Shown piece after piece: positions 1-7,023 of a stretch of DNA of 17,161 nucleotides. The stretch spans positions 1 to 17,161 of the forward strand of contig JAEDMI010000025.1 of assembly GCA_016303085.1 (NCBI GenBank). Direction: 5' to 3'. The stretch is from Acetatifactor sp. GTDB lineage: Bacteria > Bacillota > Clostridia > Lachnospirales > Lachnospiraceae. The stretch's first letter is position 1, and every line of letters starts with the position of its first letter. Under the pieces are notes generated by a model. The model did no database searches and was not told the origin of the DNA. It worked only from the letters and a program-made list of their open reading frames with translations. The translations under genes and the position numbers were made by a program.

Positions 1-382
1 CTAAACTAATGATAAAAAAAATAGATGAAACACCTGTCCCGATGCCGCCGAATACCCGGTATAACACACTGGAAATCCGCCCGACACGCCGAAAAGGGGC
101 CTTTGCATTTGCTGCTTTTTCCCTTGCTTCCCTTTCCGCTCTCCTGCGTTCCTCCTGTGCAATCTTTCTTTCGCGGGTAGCTTTCTCATATTTCGCTGTA
201 TAATTCTCTCCGCTTCCCCCGGAGACTGCCTGTCCCACTGCGGAAGATACATTCTTTACAATATCCGCGCCCGTATTGACCATGACGTCACCAAGGTCAC
301 GGAAATTTCCCGTCTTTAAAGCCGACTCCACAGCATCCCTGATTTCTTCTCCGATGCCGCTCCATGACTTTTTATCACTCAT
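1..382 (-). CDS. XpaC-like protein (5-bromo-4-chloroindolyl phosphate hydrolysis family), N-terminal part, cut by window edge
   Basis: Only the first 127 codons are visible; the frame stays open to base 1. The start is ATG at 382-380, preceded by AAAGGA seven bases upstream. The N-terminus (MSDKKSWSGIGEEIRDAVES) followed by an amphipathic stretch resembles the opening of XpaC-family proteins in Clostridia, which often sit near TelA-type genes. Residues 62-98 are highly charged (Lys/Arg/Glu/Ala) and probably a coiled or basic linker. From about residue 108 the chain turns hydrophobic (Val, Phe, Ile, Gly), the likely first membrane segment, and it is cut there. A separate ATG-started frame over bases 1-252 is a shadow. 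The family call rests on remembered N-terminal similarity only, because the diagnostic C-terminal domain lies outside the window. An extended -10 promoter lies just upstream. Confidence 0.55.
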   Translation of the reverse strand, partial: MSDKKSWSGIGEEIRDAVESALKTGNFRDLGDVMVNTGADIVKNVSSAVGQAVSGGSGENYTAKYEKATRERKIAQEERRRAEREAREKAANAKAPFRRVGRISSVLYRVFGGIGTGVSSIFFIISL

Positions 383-420
383 CTTTTTGTCCTTTATTAA
401 AAAAATTAATACCGCGTATA

Positions 421-449
421 ATTATCTCATAAATATCCGTCCACGGCAA
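421..449 (-). promoter_or_regulatory. putative sigma-A promoter for the XpaC-like gene
   Basis: On the minus strand TTGCCG (449-444) is followed after 17 bases by GATAAT (426-421), with TG one base before the -10, an extended -10 arrangement. It lies in the 72-base gap between the SleB-like stop codon and the XpaC-like start. This suggests the XpaC-like gene can be transcribed apart from the upstream hydrolase gene. Prediction from consensus only. Confidence 0.45.
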
Positions 450-454
450 GAAGT

Positions 455-1120
455 TTATTTAAAGAACTCATGTCCGCCGTGGCTGAACAGAAAAGTGAGA
501 TTATCATCAAACCACTTCATCTTATCACTGTCCGCATATTTTCTGGCAGCAAAATAGAGTGCTCCATCGGAGATATCCTCTCCTGTCAGAGCACGCCCCA
601 CAGCCGAAATGGTGGATTCACTGATTTCAACTGTATAATATCTGCCGTTTGCCACGGGGGAAAACTGAGTCACTCCGTTCTCCCGCTGAAATACCACCTC
701 TGTTACCGTCTCCGGGAAGCTGTCGTTGTTTACCCGGTTCAGCACCACATTTGCCACCAGCAGCTTCCCGTCCTCGTCCTCACAACCTGCCTCAGCCTCC
801 ACAATCCGCAGCAGTGCTTCCATATCCTCATCCGACAAAAAGTATCTGCATCCATGCTCTATCAGACTGTAGTCCACCACTCTCTGACCGGACACTGCCA
901 CATCCGCAATACCCAACCCTCCGCTGACATTCTCCGGCATTTCCGCAGACAACAGCATCTCCCTTTCCCTGGCCTTTTCTTCCAATTCCTCCAGTTCCAG
1001 TTTCAGCTGTCTGACCGGCTGAGCTGCAAGCTCCGCATCGTTGATTTTTTTCACACACACAAATCCCATGAGTACAATCAGATTTCCCATCAGAAGCAGG
1101 CTCAAAGCCTTCTTATACAT
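455..1120 (-). CDS. SleB-like cell-wall hydrolase (Hydrolase_2 family), membrane anchored
   Basis: A 221-residue protein. Residues 5-23 are a single hydrophobic segment (signal anchor or uncleaved signal), followed by a Glu-rich coiled stretch at about 36-58. The C-terminal half (about 97-221) matches the SleB/CwlJ lytic domain: an I-V-E-A-E-A-G motif (Glu108 would be the catalytic acid), VANVVLNRV at 122-130, FPETV at 135-139, a QFSPV motif at 152-156, and a terminal GGHEFF. In the family this domain cleaves peptidoglycan, classically spore cortex during germination, but many Clostridia carry vegetative copies. No peptidoglycan-binding domain is present, so a role in germination cannot be claimed. 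Start ATG at 1120 has AAAGGA about ten bases upstream. The promoter must lie in 1121-1277; I could not pick one convincingly. Confidence 0.85.
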   Translation of the reverse strand: MYKKALSLLLMGNLIVLMGFVCVKKINDAELAAQPVRQLKLELEELEEKAREREMLLSAEMPENVSGGLGIADVAVSGQRVVDYSLIEHGCRYFLSDEDMEALLRIVEAEAGCEDEDGKLLVANVVLNRVNNDSFPETVTEVVFQRENGVTQFSPVANGRYYTVEISESTISAVGRALTGEDISDGALYFAARKYADSDKMKWFDDNLTFLFSHGGHEFFK

Positions 1121-1213
1121 AAATTTTCAATCCTTTCCGTAACCCTGTGATACAGTTTTTGCCTGTCCGATATATCAGTATATGAATCAAGCCGGAAAAA
1201 TATATCCGAAATA

Positions 1214-1243
1214 TTGCCTATTTTATCCCGCAGATGCTATACT
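1214..1243 (+). promoter_or_regulatory. putative sigma-A promoter of the AP2/HNH-derived gene
   Basis: TTGCCT (1214-1219), an 18-base spacer and TATACT (1238-1243), with TG one base before the -10, give an extended -10 promoter. The predicted transcript start lies near 1250, right at the ACAGCTG repeats and about 43 bases before the preferred GTG start. Confidence 0.5.
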
Positions 1244-1250
1244 TAAATAA

Positions 1251-1270
1251 ACAGCTGAAAATGACAGCTG
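1251..1270 (+). repeat. tandem pair of ACAGCTG boxes at the transcript start of the AP2/HNH-derived gene
   Basis: ACAGCTG occurs at 1251-1257 and again at 1264-1270, 13 bases apart start to start. Each contains the palindrome CAGCTG. They begin eight bases after the predicted -10 box, a position where a bound protein would block initiation. An operator role, possibly autoregulation, is inference from position. Confidence 0.35.
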
Positions 1271-1292
1271 TATAAATATGAGAGGAATGACT

Positions 1293-2117
1293 GTGTCAGG
1301 AAAAAAAATCGCGAAAAAATATGATACGGTACACTATGAGGGTGTCTTCCCGGCTGTGAAAAAAAACGGGGAGACTTATTTTCGTGCCTCCCTCACTTTC
1401 CGCGGAAAACACATCAGCCTGGGCAGCTTTTCCACTGCGGAGGATGCGCATACCGCTTATCTGGAGGGGCGTCATGTGCTTGCGGATAAGTCCTGCACTC
1501 CCGAACATTACACCTCTGACTGCCTTCTCCATTTTGAAAAATGGGTTTGTCTGGCAAATTACCGGGACAACGGATTCTACTTCGGCAATCCCATCTTTAT
1601 GGGAAAAAAAATGTTCTTCTATTATCTTTCTCCCACAAGGGTATTGAAGTTTGATTTGGATGATTTGTTTTATTACTCCTCCCATAAAATTATGTGCAGA
1701 GGCAACCATTATTTTGTGGCGGATTACGGTCTTCAGGTCAGTATTGTCTCGCGGTACGGCATCAAGCCCTATGCCCGGGAGGGCAGAGATTTCCGGTTTA
1801 TCAACGGCGACTGTACCGACTTTCGACGTGAAAATCTGGAGGTACTAAACGTTTATCACGGTGTCACCCCGGAACAAAAAAAGGGACAGTATGTATATAC
1901 TGTCCGCATTCATATCAAAGGAAATTATATTGTTGGGCGCTACACCGATGAAATCCGGGCCGCCATTGCTTACAATAAGGCAGCCGACATCTTAAAGAAA
2001 AACGGCGTTTCCAAAAGCTTTGCCCAAAACTATATTGAGGGACTGTCTCCCAGCCGTTACGCAGAAATTTACTCCTCCCTGCACATCTCTCCGAAGATAA
2101 CAGACTACCGCCCCTGA
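1293..2117 (+). CDS. AP2/HNH-derived DNA-binding protein of homing-endonuclease ancestry, likely without nuclease activity
   Basis: A 274-residue protein in three parts. Residues 16-60 form an AP2-like unit (beta strands RASLTFRGKHISLGSF, then an Ala-rich helix). Residues about 70-165 are a linker or middle domain rich in aromatic residues. Residues about 165-240 combine an HNH_3-like remnant (FINGDCTDFRRENLE) with a second AP2-like unit (VRIHIKGNYIVGRYT, then an Ala-rich helix). In active HNH enzymes the block before NGD holds histidines; here it reads FRF, so the metal site looks lost. I take GTG 1293 as start because AGAGGA at 1281-1286 sits six bases upstream. In-frame ATGs at 1278 and 1287 lack a properly spaced site. 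It stands alone and converges on the GH25 gene with a five-base gap. Function unknown; a regulatory DNA-binding role is inference. Confidence 0.7.
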   Translation: MSGKKIAKKYDTVHYEGVFPAVKKNGETYFRASLTFRGKHISLGSFSTAEDAHTAYLEGRHVLADKSCTPEHYTSDCLLHFEKWVCLANYRDNGFYFGNPIFMGKKMFFYYLSPTRVLKFDLDDLFYYSSHKIMCRGNHYFVADYGLQVSIVSRYGIKPYAREGRDFRFINGDCTDFRRENLEVLNVYHGVTPEQKKGQYVYTVRIHIKGNYIVGRYTDEIRAAIAYNKAADILKKNGVSKSFAQNYIEGLSPSRYAEIYSSLHISPKITDYRP

Positions 2118-2122
2118 TATCC

Positions 2123-3217
2123 TTATTTTTCTGAGTAATCAATAAAACTGATATTCAGGTTTACCATACCGGCAATTCCGTCTACACTTCCCCGGTTGTT
2201 GTACTGCCACATGGTAAACCGATAGGGGTAATCCGGGATATCAGCCGACTGTGCGAGCCACACGTCATATGCCGTCAGTTTTGACATATCAATCTCTTTC
2301 ATCAGCCATTCTTTGTTTCCGTAAATGACGGACTTATATCCTGCCGCTTCAACGGTATCCAAAAATGCCTTTGTAATATTGGTACGCTCTGTCTTGCTCA
2401 GCTTATCGGTCCTGGCCGTATCATTTGTAATGAGTTCCATGTCAAAAGCTATGGGATAGGTAATGGTATATTCTCCCAGATTCTGTAGTACAAGGTTTGC
2501 CTCCTCCACAGCCTCATCCTTCGTGATAGCTTGAGAATAGAAATAAATTCCGACATCCAATCCTGCGTCCGTGGCACGCTTTAGGTTATCGCTGAAATAC
2601 TCATCCACAATCAGCTGTCCCGTGCCGTAGCCTCTTGCGCCCGCCCGGATCATAACAAAATCGATTCCTGCCTTCTTTACTTTCACAAAATCGATATAGT
2701 CCTGAAGTTTGGAGACATCCACTCCCACATACGAAACCTGTTTGCCATTCTCGTAATACTTCATAAGACCGGACTGACAGACCAATCGTGTAAAGTCATA
2801 CTCATGCTTGGGGAGATAGGGACTGATTAACACCCACTCCTCGCTTCCGTCCGCATACTGAACCAGCGTATGTTTCCCGTCGGTGGATGGATCATTTTCC
2901 ACTTGTTCCCGGGGAAGAGACTCCTCCGTCACGGGTGTTTCCGTCTCCTCCGGCGGATACTTGTCCCAGAAGTCCAGGTCATCCGGATGCAGATTACTTC
3001 CCTTCCATTCATCGGCTTCCGAGGAAAGGATAATCGGAGATGTGCTCTCCTCCTGCTCCACGTCATTCCGAACCCCATTACCGGAATTCTTTTTCCCGTT
3101 ATTCAACAGCAGCACCACTACCAGAATGGCAGCGACAAAGACAGTCACTGCCACAATGGTCATCACCACTGTGGGCGTCATTCCCGAATGTTCATCGTAA
3201 TCGTCATGAAGCTTCAT
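2123..3217 (-). CDS. membrane-anchored GH25 family lysozyme (N-acetylmuramidase)
   Basis: A 364-residue protein. Residues 15-38 are a strongly hydrophobic anchor after a short acidic N-terminus. Residues 41-115 are a polar, Glu/Pro/Ser-rich linker of low complexity. The GH25 barrel spans about 162-364: GVDVS (Asp167) on strand 1, PIAFDMEL holding Asp259 and Glu261, the acidic catalytic pair of the family, and a WQYNNRGSV block near the end. The usual VDLN element reads VNLN here. GH25 enzymes cut the beta-1,4 bond between MurNAc and GlcNAc; the anchor would place it on the outer face of the membrane. Start ATG 3217 has AGGAGG six to seven bases upstream. It follows rnfB after 39 bases with no terminator seen, so it may be read from the rnf promoter. 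No terminator follows its stop either. Confidence 0.88.
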   Translation of the reverse strand: MKLHDDYDEHSGMTPTVVMTIVAVTVFVAAILVVVLLLNNGKKNSGNGVRNDVEQEESTSPIILSSEADEWKGSNLHPDDLDFWDKYPPEETETPVTEESLPREQVENDPSTDGKHTLVQYADGSEEWVLISPYLPKHEYDFTRLVCQSGLMKYYENGKQVSYVGVDVSKLQDYIDFVKVKKAGIDFVMIRAGARGYGTGQLIVDEYFSDNLKRATDAGLDVGIYFYSQAITKDEAVEEANLVLQNLGEYTITYPIAFDMELITNDTARTDKLSKTERTNITKAFLDTVEAAGYKSVIYGNKEWLMKEIDMSKLTAYDVWLAQSADIPDYPYRFTMWQYNNRGSVDGIAGMVNLNISFIDYSEK

Positions 3218-3256
3218 CCTCTTCCTCCTTTCCGAAATGTTATCACTGTCAAAGAC

Positions 3257-4054
3257 TTATAACTTTACAATGGCCTTCTTGGGACATTTCTCGGCACATG
3301 TACCACAACCTGTACATTTTTCCTGGTCGATGACTGCGTGAAAATCGGTTACAGTCACAGCCTGAGCCGGACAATTTTTCGCACAGATACCGCAGCCGAT
3401 ACAGCCCACCTGACAAGCCTTCATGGTAACGGGACCTTTGTCTGAGGAGCTGCAGGCTACCGCCAATTTCCCCTCGTAGGGCACAAGGGATATCAGTTTC
3501 TTTGGACAGACTGAAATACACTTGCCGCAGGCCTTACAGGCCTCCCTGTCAACCACAGCCACTCCGTTTACCACATGTATGGCGTCAAAAGGACATACCT
3601 TTGCACAGGTGCCGAAGCCCAGGCAGCCGCTGTTACATGATTTTGGTCCGCCACCCGGCACAAAGCTCATCATACGACAATCTTCGATACCGTAATAATC
3701 ATAGTCCTTTTTCGCCTTGTCACAGTCTCCCTGACATGCCACAAAAGCAACCTTTCTGACGGAGGCTTCTGCTTCGACCCCCATGATTTCCGCGATTTTC
3801 TGTCCCACAGGTTCCCCGCCCACAGGACAGGCATTCACCGGGGCTTCTCCCTTAGCGATTGCTGCCGCAAGACCGGAACAGCCCGCAAACCCGCAACCGC
3901 CACAGTTATTCCCGGGCAATGCCGCAAGCACGGCTTCCTCCTTCTCGTCTACCTTCACCTTAAATTTAATACCCGCCACACCAAGAAAGAGGCCCACAAA
4001 AATACCGACCACCCCGACTACAACTGCAGCCGTAACGATTCCTGTCACACTCAT
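3257..4054 (-). CDS. rnfB: Rnf complex subunit B, multi-cluster ferredoxin-type subunit
   Basis: RnfB is the subunit thought to take electrons from reduced ferredoxin and pass them into the membrane Rnf complex. This copy has 265 residues. An N-terminal membrane helix spans about 5-29. An Fe-S module follows with Cys51, Cys54, Cys59 and Cys76. Four ferredoxin-type cysteine sets then follow: 140/144/150/154 (irregular spacing, as in clostridial RnfB), 173/176/179/183, 218/221/224/228 and 247/250/253/257. All cysteines needed for the clusters are present, and the length fits the clostridial type. Start ATG 4054 has GAGGGG just upstream; the gap to rnfA is 15 bases. It is the last rnf gene of the operon. 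Confidence 0.96.
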   Translation of the reverse strand: MSVTGIVTAAVVVGVVGIFVGLFLGVAGIKFKVKVDEKEEAVLAALPGNNCGGCGFAGCSGLAAAIAKGEAPVNACPVGGEPVGQKIAEIMGVEAEASVRKVAFVACQGDCDKAKKDYDYYGIEDCRMMSFVPGGGPKSCNSGCLGFGTCAKVCPFDAIHVVNGVAVVDREACKACGKCISVCPKKLISLVPYEGKLAVACSSSDKGPVTMKACQVGCIGCGICAKNCPAQAVTVTDFHAVIDQEKCTGCGTCAEKCPKKAIVKL

Positions 4055-4069
4055 GTGTCATCCCCCTCT

Positions 4070-4654
4070 CTACAGCAGTCCCGAAAAGCCCACAAAGGCG
4101 ATTGCCATAAGTCCGGCTGTCAGCAGTACAATAGGCATTCCCCTGAAGGATTCCGGCACATCATTATACTCAATCTTCTCACGGATTCCCGCAAGTATTA
4201 CAATCGCAATGGTAAATCCCACCGCAGTGGCAAAGCCGTTCACCATGCCGGTCAGAATACCGTACTCTGCCTGTTCGTTGCTGATTGCAACACCCAGCAC
4301 AGCACAGTTGGTAGTAATCAGGGGCAGATAAACCCCCAGAGCCTCATAAAGAGAGGGCATTGCTTTCTTCAAAAACATCTCCACAAACTGAACCAGAGCC
4401 GCAATCACCAAAATAAACACAATGGTATCCAGATACTGAATATTGAACCGAATCAGCACATACTTATTGATGACGCCCGCCACCGCACTGGCCAGAGTAA
4501 TGACAAAAATAACAGCCACACCCATACCACCTGCGGTCTTCACCTTCCTAGACACGCCCAGAAAAGGGCAAAGTCCCAAAAACTGGCTGAGTACCACGTT
4601 ACTCACCAGGGAGGAGCTGACTAGTATAACCAGCAGTTCTGTCACGTTTCTCAT
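4070..4654 (-). CDS. rnfA: Rnf complex subunit A, integral membrane
   Basis: A 194-residue, almost wholly hydrophobic protein with about six membrane helices, homologous to NqrE/RsxA. Cys29 (in LGLCPFLG) and Cys117 (in TTNCAVLG) are the conserved residues that, with the matching pair in RnfE, are known to hold an intramembrane [2Fe-2S] cluster in Rnf/Nqr complexes. RnfA and RnfE form the pseudo-symmetric core of the electron and ion path. The ATG (4654-4652) overlaps the TGA of rnfE (4653-4651) by the classic ATGA, and its GAGGAGG site lies within the rnfE coding end, so translation is probably coupled. Confidence 0.96.
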   Translation of the reverse strand: MRNVTELLVILVSSSLVSNVVLSQFLGLCPFLGVSRKVKTAGGMGVAVIFVITLASAVAGVINKYVLIRFNIQYLDTIVFILVIAALVQFVEMFLKKAMPSLYEALGVYLPLITTNCAVLGVAISNEQAEYGILTGMVNGFATAVGFTIAIVILAGIREKIEYNDVPESFRGMPIVLLTAGLMAIAFVGFSGLL

Positions 4655-5445
4655 TTATTTTCCTCCTCTTCCAGGTCCAGCACATCCAGTTCGTCACTGC
4701 CCTTTTCCTCAACCGTTTTTATTGCCGGAACCTTTGATTCCTTTTCCGTGGCATCCGCATCATAAAATCGTTTTGTACAACCCTTCTCAGAACAGTTCAT
4801 ACAGTCTTCCGAACAGCCGGAGCCAATCTTCTCATAAGGTTTTCCTGCTTTTTTTCGCTTGGTCTTCACGAAATTTTGGAGTGCCACCAGCACAGCCAGC
4901 ACAAAGAACGCACCGGGTGCCTGCGTAAAAATTCTGATGGGCACATACGAATCCGGCAGCACCGCAGCGCCGAAAAGTTTACCCGCTCCAAGGAGTTCGC
5001 GCACCGCACCGATACAGGTCAGTGCAAAGGAAAAGCCCAGGCCCATGCCGATACCGTCAAACAGGGAAGGGATAGGAGGATTGGAATAGGCATAAGCCTC
5101 CGCACGTCCCAGAATAATACAGTTTACCACAATCAGTGGAATGTACATTCCCAGTGCCTTATTCAGGAAGGGCAGATACGCCTCCAACAGAAGCTGTACA
5201 ATGGTCACAAAGGAAGCAATAATGACGATGAACGCCGGAATGCGCACTCTGTTTGGAATGATTTTCCGCAACAGGGAAATAAACAAATTGCTCATTGCCA
5301 GAACCACCATGGTGGTCAGTCCCATTCCCAATCCGTTGACAGCTGATGTAGTAACCGCAAGGGTCGGACACATACCCAGCATCAGTACAAAGGTAGGATT
5401 CTCTTTTATAAAACCGTTGTAAAGTCTCTCTACAGCCTTATTCAT
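4651..5445 (-). CDS. rnfE: Rnf complex subunit E, with a cysteine-rich acidic C-terminal tail
   Basis: A 264-residue protein. The first ~195 residues are the RsxE/NqrD-like membrane domain with about six helices. Cys26 (GMCPTLA) and Cys109 (VVNCIILG) are the conserved cluster ligands partnered with RnfA. Beyond the membrane part is a soluble tail: Cys211, Cys215, Cys218 and Cys223 in a C-X3-C-X2-C-X4-C pattern, then about 40 residues rich in Glu, Asp and Lys. The membrane domain alone would be about 200 residues, so the tail is an extension. I chose ATG 5445 because GGAGG at 5458-5454 lies eight bases before it; a GTG at 5454 overlaps that site. It overlaps the end of rnfG by eight bases. Confidence 0.95.
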   Translation of the reverse strand: MNKAVERLYNGFIKENPTFVLMLGMCPTLAVTTSAVNGLGMGLTTMVVLAMSNLFISLLRKIIPNRVRIPAFIVIIASFVTIVQLLLEAYLPFLNKALGMYIPLIVVNCIILGRAEAYAYSNPPIPSLFDGIGMGLGFSFALTCIGAVRELLGAGKLFGAAVLPDSYVPIRIFTQAPGAFFVLAVLVALQNFVKTKRKKAGKPYEKIGSGCSEDCMNCSEKGCTKRFYDADATEKESKVPAIKTVEEKGSDELDVLDLEEEENK

Positions 5446-6082
5446 TGACAGCACCTCCCTCCAACAGTTCCAGCGCTGCTTTCAATCCGCCGTTTACGGC
5501 CTCTGTGACGGCTTTCGTGGTAACTGTAGCGCCGCTGATGGCATCAACCTCATTGGTGCCCTCCTTCGCGCCTGTCTTGGTATAGACAAAACTGTCAAAC
5601 TTTTTTCCTGCAAACTGAGGAGTCAGTACTGAAGGTGCCTCCAACCCCAGTCCTGCTGTCTCAGAGCTCTCCGTGATAGAAACTCCGTTCACTGTTCCGT
5701 CAGTTCTCACTCCTACATACAGCACAATATCTCCGCCATAGCCATTTGCCGATATTGCTTCTACCACATATCCAAAGAGCATGCCCCCCTGGGAAACCGC
5801 CTCATATACGCGGCCCACAGAAACTCCTTTTTCAGCAAGCTCTGACGCCAGTTCTTCACCGGGTGTATAAGCATACTCCTGAAATCCGATACCGGCAGAG
5901 ATATACTCTTCTTCTGAAAACACCTCCATACAGGCTTCCCGGATTGCCTTTTCCTGCTGTATCCTTCTGGGTTCCTTTGTCAGTTCAAACACAAAACCCA
6001 GAAGTAGTCCCGCAATCAGCGTAACGGCAAAAAGAATCCCTGCCTCCTTCAGCATGATGCTCACATCGCTCTTATTTTTCAT
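5438..6082 (-). CDS. rnfG: Rnf complex subunit G, covalent-FMN subunit
   Basis: A 214-residue protein with one N-terminal membrane helix (about 12-33) and an extracytoplasmic FMN-binding domain. The flavinylation motif DAISGAT at 180-186 fits the ApbE target pattern, so FMN is expected on Thr186 through a phosphoester bond. In Rnf it relays electrons on the outer face together with RnfD. No apbE gene is in the window. I chose ATG 6082 because GGGAGG lies eight bases upstream; more upstream in-frame starts lie inside rnfD. It overlaps the end of rnfD by 11 bases and the start of rnfE by eight, which suggests coupled translation. Confidence 0.95.
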   Translation of the reverse strand: MKNKSDVSIMLKEAGILFAVTLIAGLLLGFVFELTKEPRRIQQEKAIREACMEVFSEEEYISAGIGFQEYAYTPGEELASELAEKGVSVGRVYEAVSQGGMLFGYVVEAISANGYGGDIVLYVGVRTDGTVNGVSITESSETAGLGLEAPSVLTPQFAGKKFDSFVYTKTGAKEGTNEVDAISGATVTTKAVTEAVNGGLKAALELLEGGAVNE

Positions 6083-7013
6083 GGTGCCTGCCTCCCTTCT
6101 CATACCCAAAGGCTGTAGGCTTTGTAATTCTTTCAATCAGAGGGACAAGCAGGTTACCCAAAATAATTGCATAGGAAACGCCCTCTGCTCCCGGCCCGAA
6201 CAGCCGGAAAATTCCTGTCATGATGCCCAGAAAGATACCGAAGAGATATTGACCCTTTACGGTAATCGGTCTGGTCACATAATCCGTCGCCATAAAGAAA
6301 GCTCCAAGCATCAATCCGCCTCCGGCCAGCTGTGCGGAGATGTATGCGGGATCAAATCCCCTTCCTCCGAACAGTCCAACAAACAACACAAAAGTCACTA
6401 TGTAGCTGCCGGGAATTCTCAGGTCGATAATCCCCAGCAGAATCAGAATACAGGCTCCGATAATCAATGCTATGACAGAGGTCTCACCGATAGTACCCGC
6501 CGTGCGCCCGATTACCATGTCCATCACATTCACCTGCTCTCCCGCTTTCAGCGCTGCCAGCGGAGTTGCACCCGTGTATGCATCACATTCAAACGCTGTC
6601 ATGGCCGTAGGAAAAGATATCAGCAGAAAGCATCTTGCTGCCAACGCAGGGTTCATAAAGTTCTGACCCAGCCCGCCGAACAGCATCTTTACAACCAGAA
6701 TTGCAAACACACCGCCCAGAGCCGCCATCCACAAAGGGATGGTGACAGGCAGATTCAGGGCCAGCAAAAGTCCCGTCACAACTGCCGATAAATCAGTTAT
6801 GGTCATTTTTTTCCGATACAGTCCAAACAAAAATTCCGTCAACACGGTACTGCCGATTGTCACCATTATGACCGCCAGTGCCCTGGGACCGAAATTGTAT
6901 ATTCCAAAGCCGGTGGCCGGCATCAGTGCTATAATGACAGCCAGCATGATACCGTTTGTAGTCACCTTGGAACGAATATGGGGATTTGATGATACTTTAA
7001 ACAATTCGCTCAT
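6072..7013 (-). CDS. rnfD: Rnf complex subunit D, integral membrane flavin subunit
   Basis: A 313-residue polytopic membrane protein of the RnfD/NqrB family. The covalent FMN motif DAYTGAT at 144-150 (FMN expected on Thr150) is intact, and the GQNFMNPALAARCFL block before it is typical of the family. RnfD is part of the ion-translocating core and relays electrons between flavins. Start ATG 7013 has AGGAGG seven bases upstream; the gap to rnfC is ten bases. The short His/Lys-rich end (GRHHEK) overlaps the rnfG start. Confidence 0.96.
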   Translation of the reverse strand: MSELFKVSSNPHIRSKVTTNGIMLAVIIALMPATGFGIYNFGPRALAVIMVTIGSTVLTEFLFGLYRKKMTITDLSAVVTGLLLALNLPVTIPLWMAALGGVFAILVVKMLFGGLGQNFMNPALAARCFLLISFPTAMTAFECDAYTGATPLAALKAGEQVNVMDMVIGRTAGTIGETSVIALIIGACILILLGIIDLRIPGSYIVTFVLFVGLFGGRGFDPAYISAQLAGGGLMLGAFFMATDYVTRPITVKGQYLFGIFLGIMTGIFRLFGPGAEGVSYAIILGNLLVPLIERITKPTAFGYEKGGRHHEK

Positions 7014-7023
7014 GGCTTTCCTC

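Noticed and set aside
1..252. ATG-started frame of 83 residues on the minus strand at the left edge
   Set aside because: A different minus-strand frame beginning at ATG 382 has a ribosome site and XpaC-like N-terminal sequence and stays open to base 1; the 83-residue frame is its shadow.
470..1150. Long plus-strand frame opposite the SleB-like gene
   Set aside because: Its translation is His/Gln/Ser-rich with no domain, and it mirrors a gene with clear SleB motifs.
1251..1270. CAGCTG pair as a terminator hairpin for the SleB-like leader or an attenuator
   Set aside because: Six-base arms with no U-run after them; its position at a predicted start site fits operator-like boxes better.
1278..2117. 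AP2/HNH gene as part of a mobile element
   Set aside because: No transposase, terminal inverted repeats, intron or target duplication is visible around it.
3783..5422. Several plus-strand frames of 93-189 residues across rnfB, rnfA and rnfE
   Set aside because: They are antisense to genes with all expected cysteines and membrane segments, have low-complexity composition and lack ribosome sites.
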